DNA from: Reyranella sp.
GTDB taxonomy: Bacteria; Pseudomonadota; Alphaproteobacteria; Reyranellales; Reyranellaceae
DNA length: 52,722 nucleotides
Reading direction: 5' to 3'
Assembly (NCBI GenBank): GCA_022844015.1
Contig: JALHMO010000018.1
Coordinates: 1 to 52,722, forward strand
Under the pieces are notes generated by a model, which was not told the DNA's origin, did not search any database, and saw only the letters and a program-made list of their open reading frames with translations. Position numbers and translations under genes: made by a program. This document shows, piece after piece, positions 29,285-38,992 of the stretch. How positions within the stretch are numbered: position 1 is the first letter of the stretch; each line of letters begins with the position of its first letter.

Positions 29285-30955
29285 ATGTCTACAGCCAGCA
29301 AGAAAGCCCGTCGCGCATCGGTGCTGACCGATGCCGTCATGCGTCAGGCCGAGCAGGCGCGGGAGGAGAGAAAGACGGAGGCGGTCGCCGCCGACGAGAA
29401 ATTCCCCAAGATCAAGGAGAACCCGTTCTTCCAGCTGGTCTTCGCCGAGGGTCGGCCGGAGGAGAAGCGCAGCGCGATCGCCAAGGCGCGCACCTTCAGC
29501 GGCACCAAGGAGGAGATGCGCCAGCGCGAGAAGGCCTACGAGGAGTTCAAGGAATACCTGTCCTACCAGCGCGAGCTGATGGCGACCCAGATCATCGCCC
29601 TGCAGGACAACGAGACCTTCGGCCTGCTGCAGACCGTGTACGGCGGCTTCACCGACCGGCTGCGCGACTTCGACAAGAAGATCGAGCCGCTCACCCGCGT
29701 GCTCACCTCGCTGTTCAACCTGCGCACCAACAACGTCTCGTTCGACGCCATCGACCAGATCGAGCGCGACCGCGCGCACGAGCGCGAGATCCAGGAGAAG
29801 CTCGCGGCCAACGCCGAGCGCCTCAAGGGCATCGAGACCCAGCTCACGCGGCTGGCCGACGACATCTCCTACCAGCGCACCCAGAAGGGCCTGTTCGGCT
29901 TCGGCGACATCAAGGCCGAGGCCAAGATGCAGATCGATCGCAACGAGCGCGAGATCGAGCGGCTTCGCGCCGACGCCAGGGCGATCGGCGAGGAGCGGAC
30001 CGGCCTCGAGGCCGAGCGCGAGGCGGCGAAGACGGCCAACGAGAAGCTGGCGCCGTTCGCCAGCGAGATCGCCGACCTGCGCCAACTCCTCGACCTCAGC
30101 TCCGACGAGCACAAGAAGCGCCAGGAAGAGCTGATGAAGGCCGCGCTCGACTTCATCTCGACCTCGGTCAACAGCGTCGACAAGGTGCGCAACCACATGG
30201 GCAAGCTCGAATCCCAGATCTTCAACCTGCGCGACGCCAACACCTCCATGCGCAGCATCTACACCATCATGGACGGTGCCGAGGGGGAGGCCGACATGGC
30301 CAACCGCGAGCTGCTCGGCGAGGTGCAGTCGGCGCCGGAAACCGACGATGCGCTCGAGAAGATGCGGCGCGAGAACCGGCGCCAGGAGCTCGAGGAATAC
30401 ATCGCCGAGCTGGTGACCTCGAAGAACGACACCACCGAGACCCTGTCCGACCTGACCTCGCAGTCGATCCGCATCACCGCCATCAAGGACAATGCCGACC
30501 GCCAGAGCGAGAAGGCGCGCAAGCTGCGCACCGGCGGCATCAGCGGCGTCGCCGACCGGCTCTCCGCCGTGATGACCTCGGTGTCGCACGCGGCGCTCGG
30601 CGAGGCATCGGCGATGGCCGAGGACGTGCTCCTGAAGATGCGGCAGAACACCAACGTGATCGCCCAGCAGCAGGTCATCCAGAACGCTACCGGGCTCAAG
30701 GACGAGCAGACCGCGCTCGAGCGCGCTGCGGCCGAGCTGGAGGAGTGGGGCCAGGTGGTCAAGACCGCCACCGACATCACGCGCAGCACGGTCGACGAGA
30801 TGCGGGTCGGCGCCGAGGAGCTCAAGACCAGGATCGCCGACCTCGCCGACGATATCCAGAAGCACACCGGTGCCAAGGTCGTCTCTCCGTCGGAGGACGG
30901 GGAGACAGGCGCGGCGGACGCCGCCGCGCCCCTCGTCAAGCCTGTATCGCTCTGA
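29285..30955 (+). CDS. Long coiled-coil protein, partner of the AAA+ ATPase
   Basis: 556 residues; GGAGGT about eight bases before the ATG settles the start, although the frame is open further upstream. Almost the whole product is predicted helical and charged, with heptad-like runs ('LAANAERLKGIETQLTRLAD', 'NEREIERLRADARAIGEER', 'LERAAAELEEWGQVVKTATD'). A conserved-looking centre reads 'VDKVRNHMGKLESQIFNLRD'. No signal peptide or membrane segment. The AAA+ gene starts 25 bases downstream. I name no family; a resemblance to TelA-type coiled-coil proteins is weak. A scaffold or adaptor for the ATPase is the simplest reading. Confidence 0.7.
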   Translation: MSTASKKARRASVLTDAVMRQAEQAREERKTEAVAADEKFPKIKENPFFQLVFAEGRPEEKRSAIAKARTFSGTKEEMRQREKAYEEFKEYLSYQRELMATQIIALQDNETFGLLQTVYGGFTDRLRDFDKKIEPLTRVLTSLFNLRTNNVSFDAIDQIERDRAHEREIQEKLAANAERLKGIETQLTRLADDISYQRTQKGLFGFGDIKAEAKMQIDRNEREIERLRADARAIGEERTGLEAEREAAKTANEKLAPFASEIADLRQLLDLSSDEHKKRQEELMKAALDFISTSVNSVDKVRNHMGKLESQIFNLRDANTSMRSIYTIMDGAEGEADMANRELLGEVQSAPETDDALEKMRRENRRQELEEYIAELVTSKNDTTETLSDLTSQSIRITAIKDNADRQSEKARKLRTGGISGVADRLSAVMTSVSHAALGEASAMAEDVLLKMRQNTNVIAQQQVIQNATGLKDEQTALERAAAELEEWGQVVKTATDITRSTVDEMRVGAEELKTRIADLADDIQKHTGAKVVSPSEDGETGAADAAAPLVKPVSL

Positions 30956-30980
30956 CCTCCGTCCCGGGCGAGGCGTACCC

Positions 30981-33149
<2,169 letters not shown>

Positions 33150-33161
33150 GCTCTCATATTC

Positions 33162-33304
33162 CGTCATCCCGACCGAAACTGCCGAAGGGCGGCGTAGTGG
33201 AGGGACCTCTCTTGTTGCTCCGTCGACAAGACAGGTCTCTCCACTATGCCTCCCTTCGACTACGCTCAGGGCAGGCGCTTCGCTCGGCTCCGGTCGGGAT
33301 GACG
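33162..33304. repeat. Dispersed inverted repeat, family 2, copy 2
   Basis: Arms CGTCATCCCGA and TCGGGATGACG again bound the element; inner segments TGGAGGGACCTCTCTTG and AGACAGGTCTCTCCA are inverted copies. It is slightly longer than the other copies because of extra sequence in the right half (CTACGCTCAGGGCAGGCGC). It separates the AAA+ gene from the membrane protein gene. Confidence 0.85.
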
Positions 33305-33320
33305 GCTTTGTGGCCTCCGC

Positions 33321-34070
33321 ATGAGTAAGGAGACGCAGGACCGCATCGACCGGATCCTGGCCGAGCACGACGCGGCGAAGCACTCGGCCGAGCGCGAGCA
33401 CGCCCGCTCGACGCTCGGCCAGGCGCAAACCAATGTCGCCAGCCTGCAGCGCTTCCTCGGGCAGGCCGCCGAAGGCCTGGCGTGGCTGTGGCGCGTCCTC
33501 GGCCGGCCGGTCGCGACCTTCGTGCTGCGGGCGCTGCGTTTCCTGTTCGGCTGGTACCTGCGCCTGTGGGGCCGCCTGGTGACCGTCACCAATCAGTACG
33601 GCGACCGGATCTTCTCCTACAAGCGCGCCGGCGTGATGGTGGTGGTCACGGTGGTCGGCCTGCTCATGGCCTCGGTGCTGGCGCAGCTCGCGTGGGATGT
33701 CGGATGGTACGTCTCCAACGGCCGCTGGGAGCAGGTCTACCTGCGCTCGCCGCAGGAGCTGCAGGGCGATCCCGGCGACGACGTCCACGCCGTGCGCGGC
33801 TGCGAGCACAGCCCGGGCTGCACCGAGCACGATGCCGTGTACTACCGGGTGCGCTTCAAGCTGTTCAACCTGCTGTGGAGCCTGTGGACCCACGGCAGCA
33901 TGTTCTATCCCGACCTGGTCGCCGCCGCCGTCCCGACCGAGACCAGCTACTGCCGCGCTCACACCTACGGCATCCGCATGCGGTTCCTCACCCGCCACCT
34001 GAACTGGCATCCCGACCTGCTGTCGGTCCAATGCACACCGCTCGAGCGGGCGCCGGCGGCATCTCGGTAG
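33321..34070 (+). CDS. Membrane protein downstream of the AAA+ ATPase, unknown
   Basis: 249 residues. A charged N-terminal ~45 residues is followed by an amphipathic, aromatic-rich helix ('FVLRALRFLFGWYLRLWGRL') and a clear membrane segment at ~103-130 ('VMVVVTVVGLLMASVLAQLA'). The C-terminal ~120 residues would be periplasmic and hold several Cys ('RGCEHSPGCTEH', 'TSYCRAHTY', 'VQCTPLE') that could pair as disulfides. No family is recognised. No clear ribosome binding site precedes the ATG, and a family 2 repeat lies just upstream. It could anchor the ATPase/coiled-coil pair to the inner membrane. Confidence 0.65.
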   Translation: MSKETQDRIDRILAEHDAAKHSAEREHARSTLGQAQTNVASLQRFLGQAAEGLAWLWRVLGRPVATFVLRALRFLFGWYLRLWGRLVTVTNQYGDRIFSYKRAGVMVVVTVVGLLMASVLAQLAWDVGWYVSNGRWEQVYLRSPQELQGDPGDDVHAVRGCEHSPGCTEHDAVYYRVRFKLFNLLWSLWTHGSMFYPDLVAAAVPTETSYCRAHTYGIRMRFLTRHLNWHPDLLSVQCTPLERAPAASR

Positions 34071-34133
34071 GCGACCAAGATCGGTCTCCTCGCGGATTCG
34101 CTCGGCGAACCTGGAGAGGTATCGCCGTCTCCC

Positions 34134-34171
34134 AAAAAGAAAGACCGGGGTCGCTCGCCGCGACCCCGGTC
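34134..34171 (-). terminator. Intrinsic terminator of the OmpA-type lipoprotein gene
   Basis: A GC-rich hairpin with arms GACCGGGGTCGC and GCGACCCCGGTC around a five-base loop. Read on the minus strand it is followed by TTTCTTTTT. It lies 64 bases past the stop of the lipoprotein gene, so it should end that transcript. On the plus strand no T-run follows, so termination of the convergent membrane protein gene would be weaker. Confidence 0.8.
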
Positions 34172-34235
34172 TCCTGTTCGCTGTCCGATCGCGGTTGGAG
34201 ACCTTGGTCCCCAAGTCGCTCGGGAAGCAGCCTGG

Positions 34236-34652
34236 CTACTGCGTGATGACCAGCACGGCGCGGCGGTTGCGTGGCTCGACCGTCTGCGGCCCGGTCGGGA
34301 CCAGCAGGCCCTCGTCGCCGGCGCCGCGGGTGGTGATGGCGGCAGCCGGCACGCCGTTGGCGATCAGGTCGTCGCGCACCTTGTTGGCGCGGGCCGTCGA
34401 GAGCTGCATGTTGACCTGGGGCGAGCCCACGGTGTCGGCATAGCCGGTCACGCTGATGCGGGCATTGGCCTTGCTCTTGAAGACCTGGGCCGCCTGGGCG
34501 ACCGTGTTCTGCGACTGGTCGCTGATCTTGTTGCTGCCGAGCTCGAAGAACACCATGTACGACACCGGCGCGACGGCCGGCGGCGGCGGCTTGGCGGCGC
34601 AGGCGCCCAAGGCCACGGTGGCGATGAGGGCGAAAATGAGATTCTTGATCAT
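34236..34652 (-). CDS. OmpA-family lipoprotein
   Basis: 138 residues from the ATG at 34652, supported by AAGGGGAG upstream; the longer open frame adds 36 residues without family match. The signal 'MIKNLIFALIATVALGACAA' ends in a lipobox with Cys18, so the protein is lipidated. The C-terminal OmpA domain follows: 'VFFELGSNKISDQSQNTVAQ', 'ISVTGYADTVGSPQVNMQLS', 'ARANKVRDDLIANGV', 'EPRNRRAVLVI', with the Asp and Arg positions that bind diaminopimelate in peptidoglycan. It is a Pal-like envelope anchor but not linked to tol genes here. A strong terminator follows. Confidence 0.88.
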   Translation of the reverse strand: MIKNLIFALIATVALGACAAKPPPPAVAPVSYMVFFELGSNKISDQSQNTVAQAAQVFKSKANARISVTGYADTVGSPQVNMQLSTARANKVRDDLIANGVPAAAITTRGAGDEGLLVPTGPQTVEPRNRRAVLVITQ

Positions 34653-34694
34653 GTGTCTCTCCCCTTGTGAGCGATTTGAAGCCTCGAATTGACC

Positions 34695-34774
34695 GACACG
34701 AGGTCCGGAGTGGCCTGTGCCGTGGACCGGCGGCGCGGGGGACGGGACGCTCCGGGACACGAGGTCCGGGAGCG
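34695..34774. repeat. 14-bp direct repeat and hairpin between two minus-strand genes
   Basis: GACACGAGGTCCGG occurs at 34695-34708 and 34756-34769. The second copy lies inside a hairpin, CGCTCCGGGAC and GTCCGGGAGCG around ACGAG (34748-34774, one mismatch), just past the stop of the gene at 34803. The hairpin has no T-run. It may be a weak terminator or a binding site in front of the lipoprotein gene. Confidence 0.4.
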
Positions 34775-34802
34775 CCCGCTCCGCTCTGCCGACGATGGGA
34801 CT

Positions 34803-35444
34803 TTAGCGGATGATGGTGGCTTTGATAGCCGTCTGACGGCTCCAAACCGTGGTCAGCTCGTCGCCGACCTTGACCTGTGCCATGGCGGCCTTGCCTTCCG
34901 GCGTGACGATCGGCGGCAGCTGGACCACCTCACCGCTGTTCGGCGACGGCTTGTCGGGCTCGCCGCCGGACTTGTAGATCAGGAAGATGGTGTTGGTCGC
35001 CGGATCGAGCTTGGTGGCCATGCCGTCCATGCTCCACAGGATGATCCGCTCCTGGGCGCCGGGAATGCCCTGCAGGCGCGCATTCTGCTTCTTCATCGCC
35101 TCGCCGCGGGCGACGGTCTCGGGCGTCTTCTTGGCGATCAGGAAGTCCATGTAGTCGTACCAGTGCACGTCGACGATGTCGCCGACCTTGATCCCGCCGA
35201 AGTTGGTGACCAGGTCGGCGGCCTTCATCTTCACGCGGCCGAGATCCTGCCAGATGATGGTGAAGCTGCGCTGCTCGGGATGCATGCTGTGGATCGTACC
35301 ACGCTTGAAGTTCTCGAGCGTGTTCGGCACGACGAGATCGGTCTGCTGGGCGAACGAAACCTGCGACAGCATCGGCAGGGCCGGGGCAGCGAGTGCCGCA
35401 CCGCCGAAAATCTTAAAGGCCGAACGACGATTGATAGTCACCAT
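34803..35444 (-). CDS. Tat-exported protein of unknown function
   Basis: 213 residues from the ATG at 35444, with AAGGAG seven bases upstream. The N-terminus 'VTINRRSAFKIFGGAALAAP' is a twin-arginine signal, ending near 'VSFAQQ'. The mature part is a small beta-rich domain ('IWQDLGRVKMKAADLVTNFG', 'KVGDIVDVHWYDYMDFLIA', 'IKVGDIVDV'-like turns, 'QVKVGDELTTVWSRQTAIKA'). It looks like a periplasmic OB-like fold. No cofactor motif is visible to explain folding before export. A copy of the 17-bp motif found before the kinase/regulator pair lies 121 bases upstream, so it may be part of that regulon. Confidence 0.75.
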   Translation of the reverse strand: MVTINRRSAFKIFGGAALAAPALPMLSQVSFAQQTDLVVPNTLENFKRGTIHSMHPEQRSFTIIWQDLGRVKMKAADLVTNFGGIKVGDIVDVHWYDYMDFLIAKKTPETVARGEAMKKQNARLQGIPGAQERIILWSMDGMATKLDPATNTIFLIYKSGGEPDKPSPNSGEVVQLPPIVTPEGKAAMAQVKVGDELTTVWSRQTAIKATIIR

Positions 35445-35461
35445 GACACTCTCCTTGTCCC

Positions 35462-36973
35462 TCATCTCTGGGACGTTGCGAAACGGGTGGGGGCGGTGTT
35501 GCTCCTTCGACGCGAGCCTTCGTACAGGCACGCTGTATCTCCGCGGTATCGCGATCGCGGAGAATTTGTGTCGTCTGTGTCGCGGCCCGCGTTCCGCCCC
35601 TCGTTGCGGCCCACGTTCCGGGCCGCGCCGACCGGGCCGTCGACCCCGGGAGCTATACGCCCCCGAGCCCCGATCCGCCAGCGCCGAACCTGCAGCTGGT
35701 TGCGCCGTCCCTTGACCGACAGCGTTTGCGCTGGACCGAAATCCGTATCGCCAGCGGCGGCCACGGTTTGGCAGTCCGCGACGATCTCGCCGCGCGCCGC
35801 CTTCGCGCACAGGCGCGAGGCGAGATTGACGCTGTCGCCGATAACGGTGAAATCCATGCGATCGGCCGACCCGACCGTACCCGAGATGACGTCGCCGGTG
35901 TACAGGCCGATGCCGGCGCCGCGCGGCAGGTCAGCCGCTTCCAGCTGGCGCAGCGCCTCGCGCGCTGCGGCGATCGCGCGGGCTTCTGCCCGCGCACCCA
36001 GGAAGCGCGCCAGGACGGCATCGCCGATCAGCTTGTCGACATCGCCGCCGGCGCGCGTGATCGCGTCGACGACGATCGCCATCGCCTGGTTCAGGAAGCC
36101 GACGACGCGTTCCGGTTCGCTCGCTTCGGCAAACGAGGTGAAGTCGCGGATGTCCGAATAGAGCAGCGTGCAGCGCGTTCGTGTCGACGGAATTCCGCCG
36201 CCCGCCCGCACGGCGCGGCGGACCGCTTGCGACGCGGCGCCCGAAAGCAGTCGTTCCAGCCGGGCGCGCAGATCGGTCACCAGCGCCGCCCGGCCGTCGA
36301 TGTTGCGCTGTGCCAGCACGACGAGGCGAGCCATCGCCAGCGCGAGCGCCAGCAGGATCAGGCTCGGCACCCCGGCCGCGGCCGCTCCGGCACGCCACAG
36401 CAGCGCGTTCAAATGGCTCACCGGCTCGTAGAGCTCGAACACCACCGGCGGATCGGCCGGTCCGGAGAGCACGACGTAGAGCTCGTAGAGCGCCGAGCCG
36501 TCCGCATCGACCCGGTGCACCACCGAGCTGGTCCCCCGCCCGGCCGCGGCGGCATAAGCGGGGCTGCGATCCACCGTCCCGATCCTGTCGATGTCGGTCG
36601 CGTACTGGATAACCCCGCCCGCGGCGTAGATCTTGAGGTGCGCCAGATCGAGCTCGCGCACCTCGCGGCTGAGCTCGACCAGCAGCCTGCGGCCCTCGGC
36701 CTCGTCGCGCAGGAAGGTTGGCGACTCGCCGCTCTTCAGGCGCCGCCACGCCGCGGGCGCCACGTCGGCCATTGCGCGGTCTATCACCGTCGCCTGCTTC
36801 GTCGCGTGGTCGAGGTAGACGCTCTCGGCCAGCCGGTGCGCACCGAGAACCGTCAGCACCGCCGAGACCACCAGGAAAAGCGCCAAGCCCGGCAGGACAT
36901 AGCGGAGAAAAAGCCGGAGCAGGGGAAACGGCCGGTCGAAGCCGAGGCCGGTCTCGGTCGACGGCGGGAACAT
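35462..36973 (-). CDS. Membrane-bound class III adenylate cyclase
   Basis: 503 residues. A membrane segment at ~20-45 ('LRYVLPGLALFLVVSAVLTV'), a periplasmic sensor of ~145 residues with CHASE/Cache-like beta structure ('AHLKIYAAGGVIQYATDIDR'), a second membrane segment at ~192-220, and a cyclase domain at ~255-440. Catalytic features: metal-binding Asp in 'LLYSDIRDFTSFAE' and in 'DKLIGDAVLARF', the adenine-selecting Lys of 'VDKLIGD', and 'DFTVIGDSVNLASRL' with Thr at the second selecting position, which is the class IIIb pattern. The last ~60 residues are low-complexity Arg/Asn/Gly. The ribosome binding site is weak and the start lies four bases after a small ORF, suggesting coupled translation. 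Confidence 0.88.
   Translation of the reverse strand: MFPPSTETGLGFDRPFPLLRLFLRYVLPGLALFLVVSAVLTVLGAHRLAESVYLDHATKQATVIDRAMADVAPAAWRRLKSGESPTFLRDEAEGRRLLVELSREVRELDLAHLKIYAAGGVIQYATDIDRIGTVDRSPAYAAAAGRGTSSVVHRVDADGSALYELYVVLSGPADPPVVFELYEPVSHLNALLWRAGAAAAGVPSLILLALALAMARLVVLAQRNIDGRAALVTDLRARLERLLSGAASQAVRRAVRAGGGIPSTRTRCTLLYSDIRDFTSFAEASEPERVVGFLNQAMAIVVDAITRAGGDVDKLIGDAVLARFLGARAEARAIAAAREALRQLEAADLPRGAGIGLYTGDVISGTVGSADRMDFTVIGDSVNLASRLCAKAARGEIVADCQTVAAAGDTDFGPAQTLSVKGRRNQLQVRRWRIGARGRIAPGVDGPVGAARNVGRNEGRNAGRDTDDTNSPRSRYRGDTACLYEGSRRRSNTAPTRFATSQR
35566..35582 (-). promoter_or_regulatory. 17-bp motif, copy A, before the Tat-exported protein gene
   Basis: The plus strand reads TTGTGTCGTCTGTGTCG; read toward the target gene on the minus strand it is CGACACAGACGACACAA. 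It matches the sites at 37344-37360 and 38891-38940 with two or three differences, and has the same orientation relative to its downstream gene. It lies inside the 3' end of the cyclase gene, 121 bases before the start at 35444. Confidence 0.55.
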
Positions 36974-36977
36974 CGCC

Positions 36978-37061
36978 TCAACGCCGACCAGCCGGAAGCA
37001 TCGGCACCAGCAGGGACAGGGCGACGGCGCCGTAGCCGCCGGCCGAATTGCGCAACCGCAT
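36978..37061 (-). CDS. Small ORF (27 residues) leading the cyclase gene
   Basis: ATG at 37061 with a strong AAGGAG six bases upstream, stop TGA at 36980-36978. The peptide is short and hydrophobic after a basic start ('MRLRNSAGGYGAVALSLLV', ending 'PAGRR'), resembling a small membrane peptide. The stop lies four bases before the cyclase ATG, which has a poor ribosome binding site itself. It may be a leader peptide that loads ribosomes for the cyclase, or a small membrane partner. It is in a different frame from the cyclase. Confidence 0.5.
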   Translation of the reverse strand: MRLRNSAGGYGAVALSLLVPMLPAGRR

Positions 37062-37426
37062 GTCCGACTCCTTATGTGGTCATTCTCGCTGGCGGCGCGA
37101 CCCTGGTTCCTTGATCTGCGTCAAGCGCGTCGTCGCAGTGACGGCGCATGCTCAGCCAGTCGATGGGCCTCGCCCGGAACGACGCGGCGGGAAAGCCCAC
37201 AGGCTCTCGGGGAACCGAAGACCGAGCGGGAGTGTTGAATGGGACGGATCAAAGGAGGTCGGCAGCCGGGGGGAGCGACGGCCTTGCGCCCTGCCTGGGC
37301 CGCGGTCCTGCCCTCCGCCGGGGAGGTCATCCGACGGGTGGCACAACACAGACGATACAAATCGAGCCGGGCGTGACACAGCGAAGATGCAGCCGGCCTG
37401 TAGAGAAAACCTCGTTCGGGCGGGCA
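37062..37426. other. Divergent intergenic region between cyclase and secreted protein
   Basis: No gene is supported here. It should contain promoters for the minus-strand small ORF/cyclase pair and for the plus-strand secreted protein. The 17-bp motif copy B lies at 37344-37360, with a partial second copy, GACACAGCGAAG, at 37375-37386. Confidence 0.55.
37344..37360 (+). promoter_or_regulatory. 17-bp motif, copy B, before the secreted protein gene
   Basis: CAACACAGACGATACAA, oriented toward the plus-strand gene that starts 66 bases downstream. It differs at two positions from the copy in front of the hybrid kinase gene. The 3' half, ATACAA, also resembles a -10 element, so the motif could be an activator box joined to a promoter. 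Confidence 0.55.
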
Positions 37427-38086
37427 ATGGCGCTCCGCCCTCTCATACCAAAGCGGTGGCCCATGGTTCGGTTGCTCGGCGGTTTCGCGGCCTTCTCGGC
37501 CACCCTCACGGCTCTCGCGGCGGCCGCCTTTGCCGGCGCCCCCAACGCCCGGCCGGCGACTGGCGGCTGGGAGGTCGAGAAGGGCGTCGAGCGGCCGACT
37601 TACGCCGTCGCCGAGCCGAGCCGAACCGACCTCAACATCGACGCCGTCGTGCTGCTGTGCGAGCAGGGGCCGACGGCGCCGGTCGTGCAGCTCAGGCTCT
37701 ATCTGGCGGGCAACGGGCCGCTCGTCCCGACGGGCGTGACCAACGTCAAGGACGACCCCAAGGTCGAGCTCGCCATCGACAATGCCAGCCACCCGATAGA
37801 GCTGCTGTTCGCCGACGATTTCGTCGTCGTGGCCGACGCCAGCGAGGGCATGGTGCCGCTGCTGTCGGCCCAGCTGCTGGACGCCCTGGAGGCCGGCCGG
37901 CGGATGGAGCTGCGCTTTCACTACGTGCAGCAGACGAAGGGCGGCCGGACCCGGCCCATCGATGCCACCGCCGTGGTCGACTTGCAGGCCGGACCGGGCG
38001 GCAGCGCCGTCGCCGCCGTGCGACGCTGCGGCGGCGAGACGATCGGCAGCCCGCAGGTCGCCCAGGCGCCGGCGGCTGGGCGCTGA
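37427..38086 (+). CDS. Secreted protein of unknown function
   Basis: About 219 residues from the ATG at 37427; the in-frame ATG at 37463 (207 residues) is an equal candidate because neither has a strong ribosome binding site. A signal peptide is clear ('VRLLGGFAAFSATLTALAAA' ending near 'FAGAP'). The mature domain ('GWEVEKGVERPTYAVAEPS', 'LNIDAVVLLCEQGP', 'VQLRLYLAGNGPLVPT') is predicted beta-rich, with two Cys ('LLCEQ' and 'RRCGG') that may form a disulfide. No family is recognised. It converges on the response regulator gene and carries the same upstream motif as that pair, so it is a likely target of the same signal. Confidence 0.72.
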   Translation: MALRPLIPKRWPMVRLLGGFAAFSATLTALAAAAFAGAPNARPATGGWEVEKGVERPTYAVAEPSRTDLNIDAVVLLCEQGPTAPVVQLRLYLAGNGPLVPTGVTNVKDDPKVELAIDNASHPIELLFADDFVVVADASEGMVPLLSAQLLDALEAGRRMELRFHYVQQTKGGRTRPIDATAVVDLQAGPGGSAVAAVRRCGGETIGSPQVAQAPAAGR

Positions 38087-38107
38087 CGCCGCAGCGCGAT
38101 CGGGTTG

Positions 38108-38815
38108 TCAGTCCTTCGGCGGGACGAACATGTAGCCGACGCCGCGGACGGTGCGGATCGCCTCGGGATGGGCGGTGTCCTTCTCGATCTTGCGGCGCAG
38201 CCGGGTGATCCTGAGGTCGATGGCGCGGTCGAACACGTCCATGTCGCGGTGGCCGACCGTCTCCAGCAGCCAGTCGCGCGCCAGCGGCCGGTTGGGGTTC
38301 TCGGCGAACAGCCGCAGGAGGTCGAACTCGCTCGCCGCCAGCGATTCCTCCGATCCGTCGGCCTCGACCAGGACCCGCTTTTCCAGGTCGAGCACCCGCC
38401 GGCCCATGCGCACGCGCGGACCGGATACCGTCGCGACGGCGCCGTCGGCGCGCCGCAGCACGCTCTTGACGCGGGCCAGCAGCTCGCGCGGGTCGAACGG
38501 CTTGGGAATGTAGTCGTCGGCACCGGTCTCCAGGCCGACCACGCGGTCGATCGTGTCGCCCGCCGCCGTCACCATGATGATGCAGACCTTGCCGCTCTTC
38601 TCGCGCAGCCAGCGGGCTATGGTGAAGCCGTCCTCGCCGGGCAGCCCGACATCGAGCAGCACCAGGGCCGGCAAGTCACGGTCGACCAGGCGGCGCAGCC
38701 CGGCACCCGACTCGACCCCGGTGACGCGAAAGCCCTGCCTGGTCAGGTAATCGAGCAGGATCTGGCGCTGGGTCGGCTCGTCCTCGACCACGACAATGTG
38801 TTTTCGCTGGTCCAT
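38108..38815 (-). CDS. OmpR-family response regulator
   Basis: 235 residues. The receiver domain covers ~5-120, with the acidic pair 'VVEDEPTQ', the phosphoacceptor Asp55 in 'PALVLLDVGLPGEDG', Thr in 'IIMVTAAGD' and Lys in 'YIPKPFDPREL'. The winged-helix effector covers ~140-232 ('ASEFDLLRLFAENPNRPLAR', 'IDLRITRLRRKIEKD', 'TVRGVGYMFVPP'). It is divergent from a hybrid kinase gene; paired arrangement and a shared inverted motif between them indicate a cognate pair with autoregulation. The start at 38815 gives the standard N-terminus; the open frame upstream is antisense to the kinase gene. Confidence 0.92.
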   Translation of the reverse strand: MDQRKHIVVVEDEPTQRQILLDYLTRQGFRVTGVESGAGLRRLVDRDLPALVLLDVGLPGEDGFTIARWLREKSGKVCIIMVTAAGDTIDRVVGLETGADDYIPKPFDPRELLARVKSVLRRADGAVATVSGPRVRMGRRVLDLEKRVLVEADGSEESLAASEFDLLRLFAENPNRPLARDWLLETVGHRDMDVFDRAIDLRITRLRRKIEKDTAHPEAIRTVRGVGYMFVPPKD

Positions 38816-38890
38816 TTTTATCGTCCGCCACCCTACCACACGCCGCGACCGGGCAAACGACGATCCTTTCCTTGACTTGTGGGCGGTGAT

Positions 38891-38940
38891 TTGTATCGCG
38901 TCTGTGTCGTGACAGACCGTCCGCGACACAGACAATACAA
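38891..38940. promoter_or_regulatory. Paired inverted 17-bp motifs, copies C and D, between regulator and kinase
   Basis: Copy C, TTGTATCGCGTCTGTGTCG at 38891-38909, faces the regulator gene. Copy D, CGACACAGACAATACAA at 38924-38940, faces the kinase gene. They form one large inverted repeat with 14 bases between; C has two extra bases in its spacer. Their position 50-75 bases before each start codon suits autoregulation by the OmpR-type protein. Confidence 0.65.
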
Positions 38941-38992
38941 TGCGCGGACCCGGCAACACGCGGTCGATACGTCCCCGCCCCACTTTGCCGCC

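Noticed and set aside
34143..34171. Hairpin read as the terminator of the plus-strand membrane protein gene
   Set aside because: The T-run is present only on the minus-strand side, so it chiefly serves the OmpA-type lipoprotein gene.
37121..37921. Minus-strand open frame opposite the secreted protein
   Set aside because: Arg/Gly/Asp-rich shadow composition, no ribosome binding site, and it covers the 17-bp motif and the signal-peptide-bearing gene on the plus strand.
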